Source: Pseudobutyrivibrio ruminis (GTDB lineage: Bacteria > Bacillota > Clostridia > Lachnospirales > Lachnospiraceae). Taken from it: 49,042 nucleotides of DNA. Position numbers and translations under genes: made by a program. The stretch lies in NCBI GenBank assembly GCA_015057305.1, contig SVES01000026.1, forward strand, positions 1 to 49,042, read 5' to 3'. Shown piece by piece: positions 1 through 8,150 of this stretch. The stretch's first letter is position 1. Each line of letters starts with the position of its first letter. The notes beneath the pieces are model-generated. The model ran no database searches, was not told where the DNA came from, and was given only the letters and a program-made list of their open reading frames with translations.

Positions 1-654
1 CTTATGATTGGTATTGCAGGAATGTTCCTTGCACCATTTGGTATGCTTATTTCTAAGTGGGCAGCACTTAAGGCATTTATCGATACAAGCTCAGTATATG
101 TATCAACACTTATGGTACTTTTCATTTGCTTTGGTTCAGCTACAACAATGTTCTACTGGACAAAGTGGATGTCAAAGATTCTTGGGGCTTCTGGTAAGGA
201 AAAGTCAAGAGATCTTACAAAGAAGAACGAGTACATCTCAATGTTCTTCCATGCATTCATGATGATTGCACTTATCCTTGGATTCCCATGGCTTTCAGCT
301 AACGTGCTTAAGCCTATGTCAAATGAAATGTTTGGAACAGATGTTCAGGTTATTTCATATCAGAATATTATTATCATGATCGTATTACTTGTTGGCGTAT
401 TTGTAATTCCATTCATTAATTATTTATTGACAAAGAACACAAAGGCTAAGCAGGTTATCACATATATGGGTGGTGCTAACTGTGGTGATAACTTCAACTT
501 CGTTTCATCAACAGGTGACCCTAAGGAGATGCACATCTCTAACTTCTATATGGAAGACATAATGGGTGAAAAGAAGTTATTCACACCGGCAATTATGATT
601 TCAACTGTTATTATTATTGTTTATATGATTATTGTGATAGGAGGTGCATTCTAA
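1..654 (+). CDS. echA: Ech hydrogenase subunit A, C-terminal part (cut by window edge)
   Basis: C-terminal 217 residues of a polytopic membrane protein; the reading frame is open to base 1, so the start lies outside the window. Several hydrophobic segments are visible (about residues 1-20, 35-55, 80-100, 120-145, 195-216). EchA belongs to the NuoL/MrpA antiporter-like family and is thought to move H+ or Na+ while the hydrogenase oxidises ferredoxin and makes H2. The assignment depends on position: echB starts on the last base of this stop codon (TAATG at 652-656) and echC-F follow in canonical order. The short piece alone would only say NuoL-like membrane protein. Confidence 0.85.
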   Translation, partial: LMIGIAGMFLAPFGMLISKWAALKAFIDTSSVYVSTLMVLFICFGSATTMFYWTKWMSKILGASGKEKSRDLTKKNEYISMFFHAFMMIALILGFPWLSANVLKPMSNEMFGTDVQVISYQNIIIMIVLLVGVFVIPFINYLLTKNTKAKQVITYMGGANCGDNFNFVSSTGDPKEMHISNFYMEDIMGEKKLFTPAIMISTVIIIVYMIIVIGGAF

Positions 655-1538
655 TGGAATTAAGTACACGATTAATACTTGCAGGATGTTATCTCATTTT
701 TGCACCATTTGTAATCGGATTATTGGATGGGTTTGACCGTAAGATTTCTGCTCGTATGCAGGGCAGACGTGGTCCTTCAGTTTTACAGCCATTCTTTGAC
801 TTAAAGAAGTTGTTTGAAAAGGAATTTTTAACAGCTAACAAGGCACAGCTATTTATGATTCGTTCATATTTAGTATTTATTGCTTTGTCAGGTGTACTTT
901 TCTTTGGCGGATTTGATATTTTGCTTGTAGTATTTTCACTTTCTACAGCAGCAATGTTCTTAATCCTGGCTTCAACATCAACTCACTCACCTTATTCTGC
1001 TCAGGGTACTCATAGAGAGCTTGTTCAGATTATGGCATGTGAGCCAATGGAATTACTTGTTGCAGTTGGTTTTTACCTTGCAACAACACCTAGCACATTT
1101 AATGTTTCAGAGATTATTTCAGGTAGCCCAATCTCAAACATAGTTTATCTTCCTGGATTCTTTGTAGGCTTTGTATTTGTCCTTACAATCAAATTCAGAA
1201 AGTCACCATTTGATATTTCTACATCTCACCATGCACATCAGGAAGTAATCAAAGGTGTTACTTCTGAAATGGTAGGTAAAGAATACGGAATGGTAACACT
1301 TGCAGAGTGGTATGAGAACGCAATCTTACTTGGCATAGTTGGATTGTTCTTCCTTAACTCAAATCCTGTATCTATTGTTGGCGCAATTATCGCTATCCTT
1401 GTTGTATGGTTCCTTGAAATCCTCATCGACAATACATCAGCAAGAGTTAAGTGGCAGCTTATGCTTAAGCTTGCTTGGGGCGTAACAATTGTAGCAGCTG
1501 GAATGAACCTCTTATTATTAGAGATTATTCGCGGCTAA
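654..1538 (+). CDS. echB: Ech hydrogenase subunit B (NuoH-like membrane subunit)
   Basis: 294-residue membrane protein of the NuoH/HyfC family, which anchors the hydrophilic hydrogenase arm to the membrane. The early GRRGPSVLQPFFDLKKLFEKE stretch (residues 37-57, written here only as family evidence) and the PFDISTSHHAHQEV loop near residue 185 are typical of NuoH homologues: charged residues near the quinone-site equivalent followed by PFD. About eight membrane segments are apparent. The start overlaps the echA stop by one base, implying translational coupling; the gene ends 30 bases before echC. Confidence 0.92.
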   Translation: MELSTRLILAGCYLIFAPFVIGLLDGFDRKISARMQGRRGPSVLQPFFDLKKLFEKEFLTANKAQLFMIRSYLVFIALSGVLFFGGFDILLVVFSLSTAAMFLILASTSTHSPYSAQGTHRELVQIMACEPMELLVAVGFYLATTPSTFNVSEIISGSPISNIVYLPGFFVGFVFVLTIKFRKSPFDISTSHHAHQEVIKGVTSEMVGKEYGMVTLAEWYENAILLGIVGLFFLNSNPVSIVGAIIAILVVWFLEILIDNTSARVKWQLMLKLAWGVTIVAAGMNLLLLEIIRG

Positions 1539-1568
1539 TGGGTGAGTAAATAATTAGGAGGAATTAAA

Positions 1569-2006
1569 ATGAGTACAATACATAAATCACCATGGCTACT
1601 CCATTATGATGGAAGTAGCTGTAATGGATGTGATATAGAAGTTTTGGCATGTACAACACCTGTATATGATGTAGAGCGTTTTGGTGTAATCAATACAGGT
1701 AACCCAATGCATGCTGACATTTTCCTTATTACAGGTGGTATCAATTCTCAGAATGAATCAGTAGTTAAGCAGATTTACGAGCAGATGCCACAGCCAAAGG
1801 TAGTTATCGCTGTTGGTACATGCGCATGTACAGGCGGAATTTTCAAGGAATGCTACAACATCAAGGGCGGAGCAGATACAGTTATTCCAGTTGATATCTA
1901 TGTTCCAGGATGTGCAGCTCGTCCAGAGTCAATCATCGACGGTGTTGTTAAGGGTGTAGCTCTCTTCAAGGAGAAGGCTGAGGCTCTTAAGGCAGCAGAA
2001 AAGTAG
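1569..2006 (+). CDS. echC: Ech hydrogenase small subunit C (NuoB-like, [4Fe-4S])
   Basis: 145 residues, homologous to the NiFe hydrogenase small subunit/NuoB. Cluster ligands are visible: C18 and C21 (SSCNGCD), C85 (VGTCACTGG) and C115 (PGCAARPE), the pattern for the proximal [4Fe-4S] cluster next to the NiFe site. It passes electrons from the EchF clusters to the catalytic subunit EchE. The ATG at 1569 follows TTAGGAGGAATTAAA, a strong ribosome binding site. Length is normal for Ech (about 145-150 residues). Confidence 0.95.
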   Translation: MSTIHKSPWLLHYDGSSCNGCDIEVLACTTPVYDVERFGVINTGNPMHADIFLITGGINSQNESVVKQIYEQMPQPKVVIAVGTCACTGGIFKECYNIKGGADTVIPVDIYVPGCAARPESIIDGVVKGVALFKEKAEALKAAEK

Positions 2007-2015
2007 GAGGAAAAT

Positions 2016-2378
2016 ATGCAAGAGATTAAAAAAGATTTATATTTAATTGATAAGGCTGAGCTCCTCCAGGTTATCATGGAAAAGAAGAATGCTCTTTGGA
2101 GACTTTGCCAGATTTGCTGCTCTTTCCCTAAGGCAGAAAATCACTACGAGGTAACATATTCATTTGCTAATGGATATGACTTCGCAAACTATAGACTCAT
2201 CGTAGAAAAGGATGAGGAAGTTCCTTCAATCTCTCGTGTTTACAAGTCAGCTATCTATTATGAGAACGAGATGCACGAGCTTTGGGGACTTAACGTAGAA
2301 AATATCAAGGTTGATTTACACGACAAGCTTTATCGTATCGATGTAGAGACACCATTTATTGAAAAGGAGGACAAGTAG
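2016..2378 (+). CDS. echD: Ech hydrogenase subunit D (NuoC-like)
   Basis: 120 residues related to the 30-kDa NuoC subunit; the ARHD-like region YENEMHELWGLN (about residues 87-98) is the recognisable NuoC signature. It has no cofactor and probably supports assembly of the hydrophilic arm. It lies 9 bases after echC with AGGAGG upstream, and its 3' end holds the Shine-Dalgarno for echE (AAGGAGG at 2364-2370). EchD is the least conserved subunit, so position between echC and echE contributes much to the call. Confidence 0.88.
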   Translation: MQEIKKDLYLIDKAELLQVIMEKKNALWRLCQICCSFPKAENHYEVTYSFANGYDFANYRLIVEKDEEVPSISRVYKSAIYYENEMHELWGLNVENIKVDLHDKLYRIDVETPFIEKEDK

Positions 2379-2379
2379 C

Positions 2380-3459
2380 ATGGGAAAAAGAAGTATAGTA
2401 CCTTACGGCCCACAGCACCCTGTTCTTCCAGAGCCTATTCATCTTGATTTAGTTTTGGAGGACGAGAAGGTTTTAGCTGCTATTCCTTCTATTGGATTTA
2501 TTCACAGAGGTCTTGAGAGCCTTACAAGCAAGAAGGATTTTAACGAGATGGTATACGTTGCAGAGCGTATCTGCGGTATCTGCTCATTCATGCATGGTAT
2601 GGGCTACTGTATGGCATTGGAGGATATCATGAACGTAGAGGTTCCTCGTCGTGCAGATTATCTTCGTACAATCTGGGCAGAGATGAGCCGTCTTCACAGC
2701 CACTTATTATGGTTAGGATTACTTGCTGATGGATTCGGATTCGAGTCACTTTTCATGCATTCATGGAGACTTCGTGAGAACATTCTTGATATGTTTGAGG
2801 CATCAACAGGTGGACGTGTTATCTTCTCTGTAAACACAATCGGTGGTGTACTTAAGGATATGCCAAACGATATGCTTAAGGATTTCGTTAAGAAGCTTGA
2901 CGATATGGAAAAGGAAATTCGTGAGACAACAAGCATCTTCCTTAACGATTACACAGTAAAGAGTCGTCTTGTAGATGTTGGTATCATCACTGGCGAGGAT
3001 GCTATCCGTCGTGGTGCTGTAGGCCCTATGATGAGAGCTTCTGGTATCAACGTTGATATGAGAAAGAACGGCTATGCAGCATATAACGATATTGATTTCG
3101 ATGTTATTACTTCTAACAACTGCGATTCATACGCTCGTTGTGAAGTACGTATTGGAGAGCTTTTCCAGTCTATCGATATCATTAGACAGTGTGTTGCTAA
3201 GATTCCTGATACTGAAATTAATACAAAGGTTACTGGCATGCCAAACGGTGAGTCATTCATCCGTGTAGAGCAGCCACGTGGTGAGGCATTCTATCATGTA
3301 CGTGCCAACGGCACTAAGTTCTTGGATAGATTCAGAGTCCGCACACCTACATTTGCTAACATCCCAGCACTTACACAGACCTTGCAGGGATGCCAGTACG
3401 GTGACGTGCCACTTCTCGTACTCACCATCGATCCATGTATTAGCTGTACAGAGAGATAG
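2380..3459 (+). CDS. echE: Ech hydrogenase large (catalytic) subunit E
   Basis: 359 residues; binds the NiFe active site. Both metal-binding pairs are present: C65 and C68 in ERICGIC, and C353 and C356 in the terminal DPCISCTER. The protein ends three residues after the last cysteine, so there is no C-terminal extension for a maturation protease to remove, as known for several group 4 hydrogenases. I chose ATG 2380, one base after the echD stop and preceded by AAGGAGG; an in-frame upstream start (2359) overlaps echD and gives a non-conserved extension. A 250-base structured gap, unusual in this operon, separates it from echF. Confidence 0.96.
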   Translation: MGKRSIVPYGPQHPVLPEPIHLDLVLEDEKVLAAIPSIGFIHRGLESLTSKKDFNEMVYVAERICGICSFMHGMGYCMALEDIMNVEVPRRADYLRTIWAEMSRLHSHLLWLGLLADGFGFESLFMHSWRLRENILDMFEASTGGRVIFSVNTIGGVLKDMPNDMLKDFVKKLDDMEKEIRETTSIFLNDYTVKSRLVDVGIITGEDAIRRGAVGPMMRASGINVDMRKNGYAAYNDIDFDVITSNNCDSYARCEVRIGELFQSIDIIRQCVAKIPDTEINTKVTGMPNGESFIRVEQPRGEAFYHVRANGTKFLDRFRVRTPTFANIPALTQTLQGCQYGDVPLLVLTIDPCISCTER

Positions 3460-3467
3460 TATAAATA

Positions 3468-3681
3468 GCTGATAGCTCACAAAAATTAATGACTTCTTGT
3501 GGGCTACTTAAGGAAAAAGCCCACAAGAACTTGGCTTCGCCAAGCAATATTTTCTTTCAGAAAATTTTGGTCTATGTCCGGTTCTTGTTTTTCTGATGAA
3601 AAACAAAAACCTATGCTATTTTTTGAGAGTATAGCGAAAGCGATGAAAAAAATAGTATGAATGTTTGTGAGCGTAATCAGC
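3468..3681. repeat. Palindromic repeat family, copy D (echE-echF gap)
   Basis: The ends GCTGAT-AGCTCACAAA (3468-) and TTTGTGAGCGTA-ATCAGC (-3681) are inverted, with the same asymmetry (AG versus TACGC between outer arm and core) seen in the copy at 9227-9315. The core is TCACAA instead of TAACAA. The interior folds locally: CTTGTGGGCT/AGCCCACAAG (3496-3505/3518-3527), CTTGGC-TTC-GCCAAG (3530-3544) and TTGTTTTTC-TGAT-GAAAAACAA (3585-3606). It starts 8 bases after the echE stop. Whether it attenuates echF transcription is unknown. Confidence 0.65.
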
Positions 3682-3709
3682 GAGATATAACATTTGGAAG
3701 GAGTTAAAA

Positions 3710-4108
3710 ATGGGACAATTTTTACCATTTACTAAACAAGTTTTGAAGAACCTCTTCTCTGAGCCTGCTACTACTCAGTATCCTTTTGTACCAAAAGAGT
3801 ATCCAGAGCGCACAAGAGGTCATGTGGATATTAACAAGGATCAGTGCATCCTTTGTGGAATGTGTATGCGTAGCTGCCCTCCAGGGGCAATCACAGTTGA
3901 CAGAGCAGGAAAGACCTGGTCTATCAACCGCTTCGACTGCATACAGTGTGGCTACTGCGTAGAGAAGTGCCCAAAGAAGTGCTTATCTATCACACCAGGC
4001 TATCAGGAGCCAGGCCCTGAGAAGTTCAACTACTCAGTGGATGTTCCTTATGAGCCACCAAAGCCAGCTGCTAAGCCAGCAGCAAATGTGGCTAAGCCAC
4101 AAGCGTAA
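3710..4108 (+). CDS. echF: Ech hydrogenase subunit F (2x[4Fe-4S] ferredoxin-type)
   Basis: 132 residues with two CxxCxxCxxxC motifs: C46/49/52/56 and C77/80/83/87. This NuoI-like subunit accepts electrons from soluble ferredoxin and relays them to EchC. The C-terminus from about residue 105 is a Pro/Ala/Lys-rich tail with no cluster ligands. The start is preceded by GGAAGGAG (3697-3704). It is the last ech gene and is followed by a strong terminator. The large gap from echE makes separate translation or transcript processing possible. Confidence 0.94.
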   Translation: MGQFLPFTKQVLKNLFSEPATTQYPFVPKEYPERTRGHVDINKDQCILCGMCMRSCPPGAITVDRAGKTWSINRFDCIQCGYCVEKCPKKCLSITPGYQEPGPEKFNYSVDVPYEPPKPAAKPAANVAKPQA

Positions 4109-4121
4109 ATAATGAATTGCG

Positions 4122-4158
4122 GAGCCAGCATGGGGATATCCCCAGCTGGCTCTTTTTT
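4122..4158 (+). terminator. Intrinsic terminator of the ech operon
   Basis: GAGCCAGC (4122-4129) and GCTGGCTC (4145-4152) enclose a second stem GGGG/CCCC, followed by TTTTTT (4153-4158). It lies 13 bases after the echF stop and ends the hydrogenase structural operon. Confidence 0.92.
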
Positions 4159-4177
4159 AAGAGTTATTTTAGTCAGG

Positions 4178-4487
4178 CTGTCACAATAGCAATGGATTTT
4201 ATAGGATTTTAAGCAGCCCAGTGACAGAAATATGCTTGGTTATGTTAACAATTGTTTTCACTGTCACAAAATCAACGGGAATAATAGATTCTTATGTTAC
4301 CTTGTGACAGAAAAAACCACTATTTTAGATATTAATGTTAAATACTGTCACAACGTAATGAATATAAGGCATTTCCAGGGAATATTGTGACAGTATTTTG
4401 TTGAAAGAACCATAAGCGGGATTATTACTGTCACAAGCAAATGGAAACATCAAAGAAATCCATCTATCATGTGACAGTGATATTAAA
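4178..4487. repeat. Array A: eight alternating inverted octamers CTGTCACA / TGTGACAG
   Basis: Octamer starts are 4178 (CTGTCACA), 4220 (AGTGACAG), 4261 (CTGTCACA), 4303 (TGTGACAG), 4345 (CTGTCACA), 4386 (TGTGACAG), 4438 (CTGTCACA) and 4480 (TGTGACAG). Start-to-start distances are 42, 41, 42, 42, 41, 52 and 42 bases, i.e. four helical turns with one five-turn step. Spacers are unrelated in sequence. Taken as pairs they form stems of 7 to 13 bp; the pair at 4345/4386 extends to AATACTGTCACAA / TTGTGACAGTATT. The array fills the gap between the ech terminator and the 3' end of the nuclease-like gene. No known repeat class was recognised. Confidence 0.9.
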
Positions 4488-4509
4488 TTTATAAAGAAAA
4501 TTATTACTT

Positions 4510-5271
4510 TTAATCCAAATGAAAGAGCTTTATTGTTTCTTCAGCGTCAAAAATAGAAAAAGGATTCTTAGAGGATTCATATGATACGATTAAATTCTCA
4601 CCAATTATAATGTCATTTAATTGATATGTTCGCAATTTAGAAAATGCAGCTCCAGAGTAGGCATCATCATCCATCATTCCAAGATGCTCCCAATAAATCA
4701 ATTTATTTGTATAAGGATGAAGAATAGTAAAATCAGGATAAAATAAGTGATTTCCTATTTGCAGTTCACATTCATAGCGAAATGGCAGATTAATATTTGT
4801 TAAAGCCATATCGATGAATACTTCCGATTTTGATCTTACATAGTGACCTGAGGGACACCTAAATATAAGCTTTTCTTTATGGGCGGGATTTTGATTAAAT
4901 GGTTCACTAAGCCATAAAGAAATATCTTTACTAGTTACTGAATTATTTCTATTGAGAAGTTTGATATATTTTTCATTTAAAATGAATTTATTTAATTCAT
5001 TTGTAGCATACTCTAGCTCGATAGAAGCTGCTGAGAGGGATTCAATTTTTGCAAGAATAATCTCTTTCTTTAGAGATAAGTATTGTTTGTAAGCGAGATT
5101 CTGAGCTAATTCTAGGTTAGCCTTTGGTATGTATTCTCTTTTGTTATTATTGATATAGAACCACCTGTCCCATCTGCCATTTTTATAAACTTCTAAACGT
5201 CCCGCAGGAAGTTCTGATAATTCTGCGTTAATTGATTCTAACTGGTTTTCTAGTGTGTGTATTAAATTCAT
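4510..5271 (-). CDS. PD-(D/E)XK nuclease-like protein of unknown role
   Basis: 253 residues, not assignable to a named family with confidence. The N-terminal half (about 1-105) is helical and probably coiled coil; residues 26-50 hold a YKNGRWDRWFYI-type motif. The C-terminal half has a possible PD-(D/E)XK core: E150 (RSKSE), D180 in YPDF, and E195 in YWEH, where H replaces the usual lysine. No signal peptide or membrane segment. It has its own promoter (TTGACA-17-TACTAT) but no clear Shine-Dalgarno. It is more AT-rich than the adjacent hydrogenase genes, and its stop lies 23 bases from octamer array A. It splits the ech and hyp gene sets, which suggests insertion. Nuclease activity is inference. 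Confidence 0.6.
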   Translation of the reverse strand: MNLIHTLENQLESINAELSELPAGRLEVYKNGRWDRWFYINNNKREYIPKANLELAQNLAYKQYLSLKKEIILAKIESLSAASIELEYATNELNKFILNEKYIKLLNRNNSVTSKDISLWLSEPFNQNPAHKEKLIFRCPSGHYVRSKSEVFIDMALTNINLPFRYECELQIGNHLFYPDFTILHPYTNKLIYWEHLGMMDDDAYSGAAFSKLRTYQLNDIIIGENLIVSYESSKNPFSIFDAEETIKLFHLD

Positions 5272-5325
5272 AATATTTTTGGGAATAAAAACAACGAAAT
5301 TACAATATAAGGAAAATAGGCTTAA

Positions 5326-5354
5326 ATAGTATCATCAAATATATTAATTGTCAA
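5326..5354 (-). promoter_or_regulatory. Sigma-A promoter for the nuclease-like gene
   Basis: On the minus strand, TTGACA (5354-5349), 17 bases, then TACTAT (5331-5326). It predicts a transcript starting near 5319 with a leader of about 47 bases before the ATG at 5271. Confidence 0.7.
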
Positions 5355-5484
5355 ATTAGATGACCTTTGAGAACATTATTTATAACTTGAGCTTTAAACC
5401 ATTGAAAAACAAAATTCTACATTAATCTTGGAAAGAAAGTGATAAAATGAATAAAGCAATTATTTAAGACAGGGAAAATAATAC

Positions 5485-7890
5485 ATGATAAAGAAATTTG
5501 TTGTCAAAGGTTTAGTCCAGGGAATAGGCTATAGACCTTGGGTGGCTAGACTGGCAGAGGAATTGAATATAAGCGGCTGGGTGAGAAACAGTGGTGGAAT
5601 TGTTACAGTGCTTGCATGTGGCAATGAAACTCAGCTTTGTGAAATGAGAGATAGGCTTAGCAAGGATGTACCTGAGGGTGGCTTTGTATTATCAGTAGAG
5701 GAAGAAATAATTCCCGAGGAAAAGAGTGACTTTTTTAATGAGTTTAAAATCATTGAATCTGATAAGGATGAAGCGGAAAATCTTCCTTTAATCCCAGCAG
5801 ACCTTTGTACCTGTGAAAAGTGTAAAAGGGAATTGTTTGACAAGACAAATAGGAGATACTTACATCCATTTATAAGCTGTACTGTTTGCGGACCAAGATA
5901 TTCCATTATAGAAAAGCTTCCTTATGATAGAGACACAATTACAATGGCAGATTTTGAATTGTGCCCGGATTGTAAAGGGGAATATATAGCGAAAGCCGAT
6001 AGAAGACGGCATGCACAAACTATTGCATGCAAAAAATGTGGCCCAAGTCTTGAATTTAAAGGGATTAATGAAAATGCAAGAAATCTTGCAAAAAATCCAG
6101 TTCACAGAAAGTTCACAAGTGAATTTTTGGAAAATTTAGAGAATGAAGTGCCGGAGCTGGCAAATGCTACTAAAATTGTCGGCGACGGGGGTATTTTGGC
6201 AGTTAAAGATATAGGTGGATATCATTTAGTATGTAATCCTTTTGATGGGGAAGCAGTTTCAAAGCTTAGACTGTTAAAGCATCGTGAGGCCAAAGCCTTT
6301 GCAGTAATGTTTTTTGATATAGACGAAGCTAATAAATACTGCCGCATAAACGAAAAAGAAGCCGAGCTGTTAAAAAGCTCAGCGAGACCAATTGTGTTGG
6401 TTGAGCAAAAAAGAGATGCTTCTATTCAAAATTTCTCTGAAAATGTATGTCTCAGCAGCCCTTATATTGGTGCAATGTTACCCTCAAACCCAGTGCAGCT
6501 GATGCTAACAAAGGCTCTGGGGCCACTAATTATGACAAGTGGAAATGCCAGTGGAGATGTTTTGGAAACTGATGATGAAAAAATGCAGCACTGGTTGACT
6601 GAAAGAGCAAATGCCCCTGAAATGCAGGATGTGGCTATAGCTATGCTTTCTAATAACAGAAGAATTCTAAGACCAATGGACGATTCTGTAATGAAGGTAG
6701 TTAAAGGGCGTATCCAGTTTATCAGACGAGGCAGAGGTCATGTGCCAGCGCCAATTACAGTAGACATTGATGGAGAAATTTTTGCTGCGGGAGGCGATTT
6801 AAAGTCTACATTTTGCTATGTGAAAGATAAAAATGCATATGTAAGTCAGCATCTGGGAGATATGGAGTCAGTTGCCTGTCAGGATTTTTATCGCAAAGAG
6901 CAAGGGGCTATGAAAGACATTTTTGGCTTAAAACCGCAATTGTTGGCGGTGGACAAGCACCCAGGTTACTTTAGTAAAAAAGCGGGAATGGATTTTTGGA
7001 ATGGCAAAAATGATACCAGCTTTGAAATTCAGCATCATAAAGCCCATGTTGCATCAGTGATAGCAGAACACAGGCTGAAGGGTGCGGTGCTTGGGTTTGC
7101 TTTTGATGGAACAGGCTACGGAGATGACGGCTCTATTTGGGGAAGTGAGGCATTCCTTTGGAATGGAAAATCCCAGATGGAGAGAGTAGCCCATTTACTG
7201 CCAGTAAAGCTAATAGGTGGCGATGAAGGGGCGAAAAACTGCGATACTATTTTAGCAGGTATGGCATATGCATATAGGCTTGATGGGGACATAGAAAAAT
7301 TATGCATTAAATGGGAAAATGAGCCAAATGCACAGGAGAATTTCATAAATAATTACAAATTAATTGCGGCAGCTCTTGATAATAATATTAATGCTGTTAC
7401 ATCTACATCAATGGGCAGATTGTTTGACGCAGTGGCAGCATTACTAGACATATGCCATTACAATACCTACGAGGGGCAGGCCCCTGTGGAGCTTGAAAAT
7501 ATTGCAGCCACAGCAAATAAGGCATATCCGCTTCATATTTCATATGCTGGGAGCACTGGCCAAATGCTAAAGGATATGACAAATGCCATATTTGCTGGAG
7601 TGGATAAAGCTGAACTGGCTCGAGGATTTATTATTGCAGTATCTGATTATATTGTAAATATTGCAAATGATTATCAATCCAGATTAGATGTTAATTGCCA
7701 GATAGTTCTTTCAGGCGGTACATTCTTAAACAAAATTTTATTAGAAGATGTTATAACAAAACTAGAAAAAGAAGGCTTTAATGTATTTATAGCTGAGCAA
7801 CTGCCACCAGGGGATGGGGGCTTATGCTTAGGGCAAGCATATTTGGCAAGTCATTGCTACAAGGAAAATGCACATGCCCTAACAAAATAG
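5485..7890 (+). CDS. hypF: Hydrogenase maturation protein HypF (carbamoyltransferase)
   Basis: 801 residues. HypF uses carbamoyl phosphate and ATP to transfer a carbamoyl group to the C-terminal cysteine of HypE, the source of the CN ligands. Domains in order: acylphosphatase-like (about 1-90, with VQGIGYRPW), a zinc region with four CxxC pairs (C110/113, C132/135, C160/163, C182/185), a YrdC-like domain (about 205-400), and a Kae1/TobZ-like C-terminal domain with the HHKAHV motif (near residue 515) and a GG-rich end. Length matches the family (750-800). It heads the hypFCDE cluster; hypA and hypB are not in this window. Confidence 0.96.
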   Translation: MIKKFVVKGLVQGIGYRPWVARLAEELNISGWVRNSGGIVTVLACGNETQLCEMRDRLSKDVPEGGFVLSVEEEIIPEEKSDFFNEFKIIESDKDEAENLPLIPADLCTCEKCKRELFDKTNRRYLHPFISCTVCGPRYSIIEKLPYDRDTITMADFELCPDCKGEYIAKADRRRHAQTIACKKCGPSLEFKGINENARNLAKNPVHRKFTSEFLENLENEVPELANATKIVGDGGILAVKDIGGYHLVCNPFDGEAVSKLRLLKHREAKAFAVMFFDIDEANKYCRINEKEAELLKSSARPIVLVEQKRDASIQNFSENVCLSSPYIGAMLPSNPVQLMLTKALGPLIMTSGNASGDVLETDDEKMQHWLTERANAPEMQDVAIAMLSNNRRILRPMDDSVMKVVKGRIQFIRRGRGHVPAPITVDIDGEIFAAGGDLKSTFCYVKDKNAYVSQHLGDMESVACQDFYRKEQGAMKDIFGLKPQLLAVDKHPGYFSKKAGMDFWNGKNDTSFEIQHHKAHVASVIAEHRLKGAVLGFAFDGTGYGDDGSIWGSEAFLWNGKSQMERVAHLLPVKLIGGDEGAKNCDTILAGMAYAYRLDGDIEKLCIKWENEPNAQENFINNYKLIAAALDNNINAVTSTSMGRLFDAVAALLDICHYNTYEGQAPVELENIAATANKAYPLHISYAGSTGQMLKDMTNAIFAGVDKAELARGFIIAVSDYIVNIANDYQSRLDVNCQIVLSGGTFLNKILLEDVITKLEKEGFNVFIAEQLPPGDGGLCLGQAYLASHCYKENAHALTK

Positions 7891-7940
7891 TGGTATTTGT
7901 GATAAAATAAATTGATAATTGAATTAATAGAGGTAGTAAT

Positions 7941-8150
7941 ATGTGTGTTGCAATACCAGGATTGGTTAAGAAATTAAAAGATGGCAAGGTCACTGTAGAT
8001 TTCAACGGCAATGAAGTGGAAGCTTACGCTGGTCTTGTTAATGTAAAGGAAGGGGATTACGCTCTTGTTCATGCAGGCTGTGTAATTCAAACCTTGAAGA
8101 AGGATGAAGCAGAAGAAATCATAGAGCTTATGGGAGGCCTTGAGGGCTAA
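7941..8150 (+). CDS. hypC: Hydrogenase maturation chaperone HypC
   Basis: 69 residues starting with the diagnostic MCVAIPG; C2 is the residue that binds the Fe(CN)2CO precursor. HypC works with HypD to build this unit and carries it to the large subunit precursor. The stop codon overlaps the hypD start by one base (TAATG, 8148-8152), implying tight coupling of the two partners. Length is usual for HypC/HybG (70-90). Confidence 0.95.
   Translation: MCVAIPGLVKKLKDGKVTVDFNGNEVEAYAGLVNVKEGDYALVHAGCVIQTLKKDEAEEIIELMGGLEG

Noticed and set aside
4178-4487. CRISPR array
   Set aside because: Repeats are only 8 bp and alternate in orientation; no cas genes are nearby.
4510-5271. Retron, reverse transcriptase or known defence system linked to the array
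   Set aside because: No reverse transcriptase, helicase, methylase or Cas-like protein is in the window; only the single nuclease-like gene.
5450-5484. Promoter for hypF
   Set aside because: AT-rich with a GATAAAAT stretch but no -35 at a suitable distance; could not be supported.
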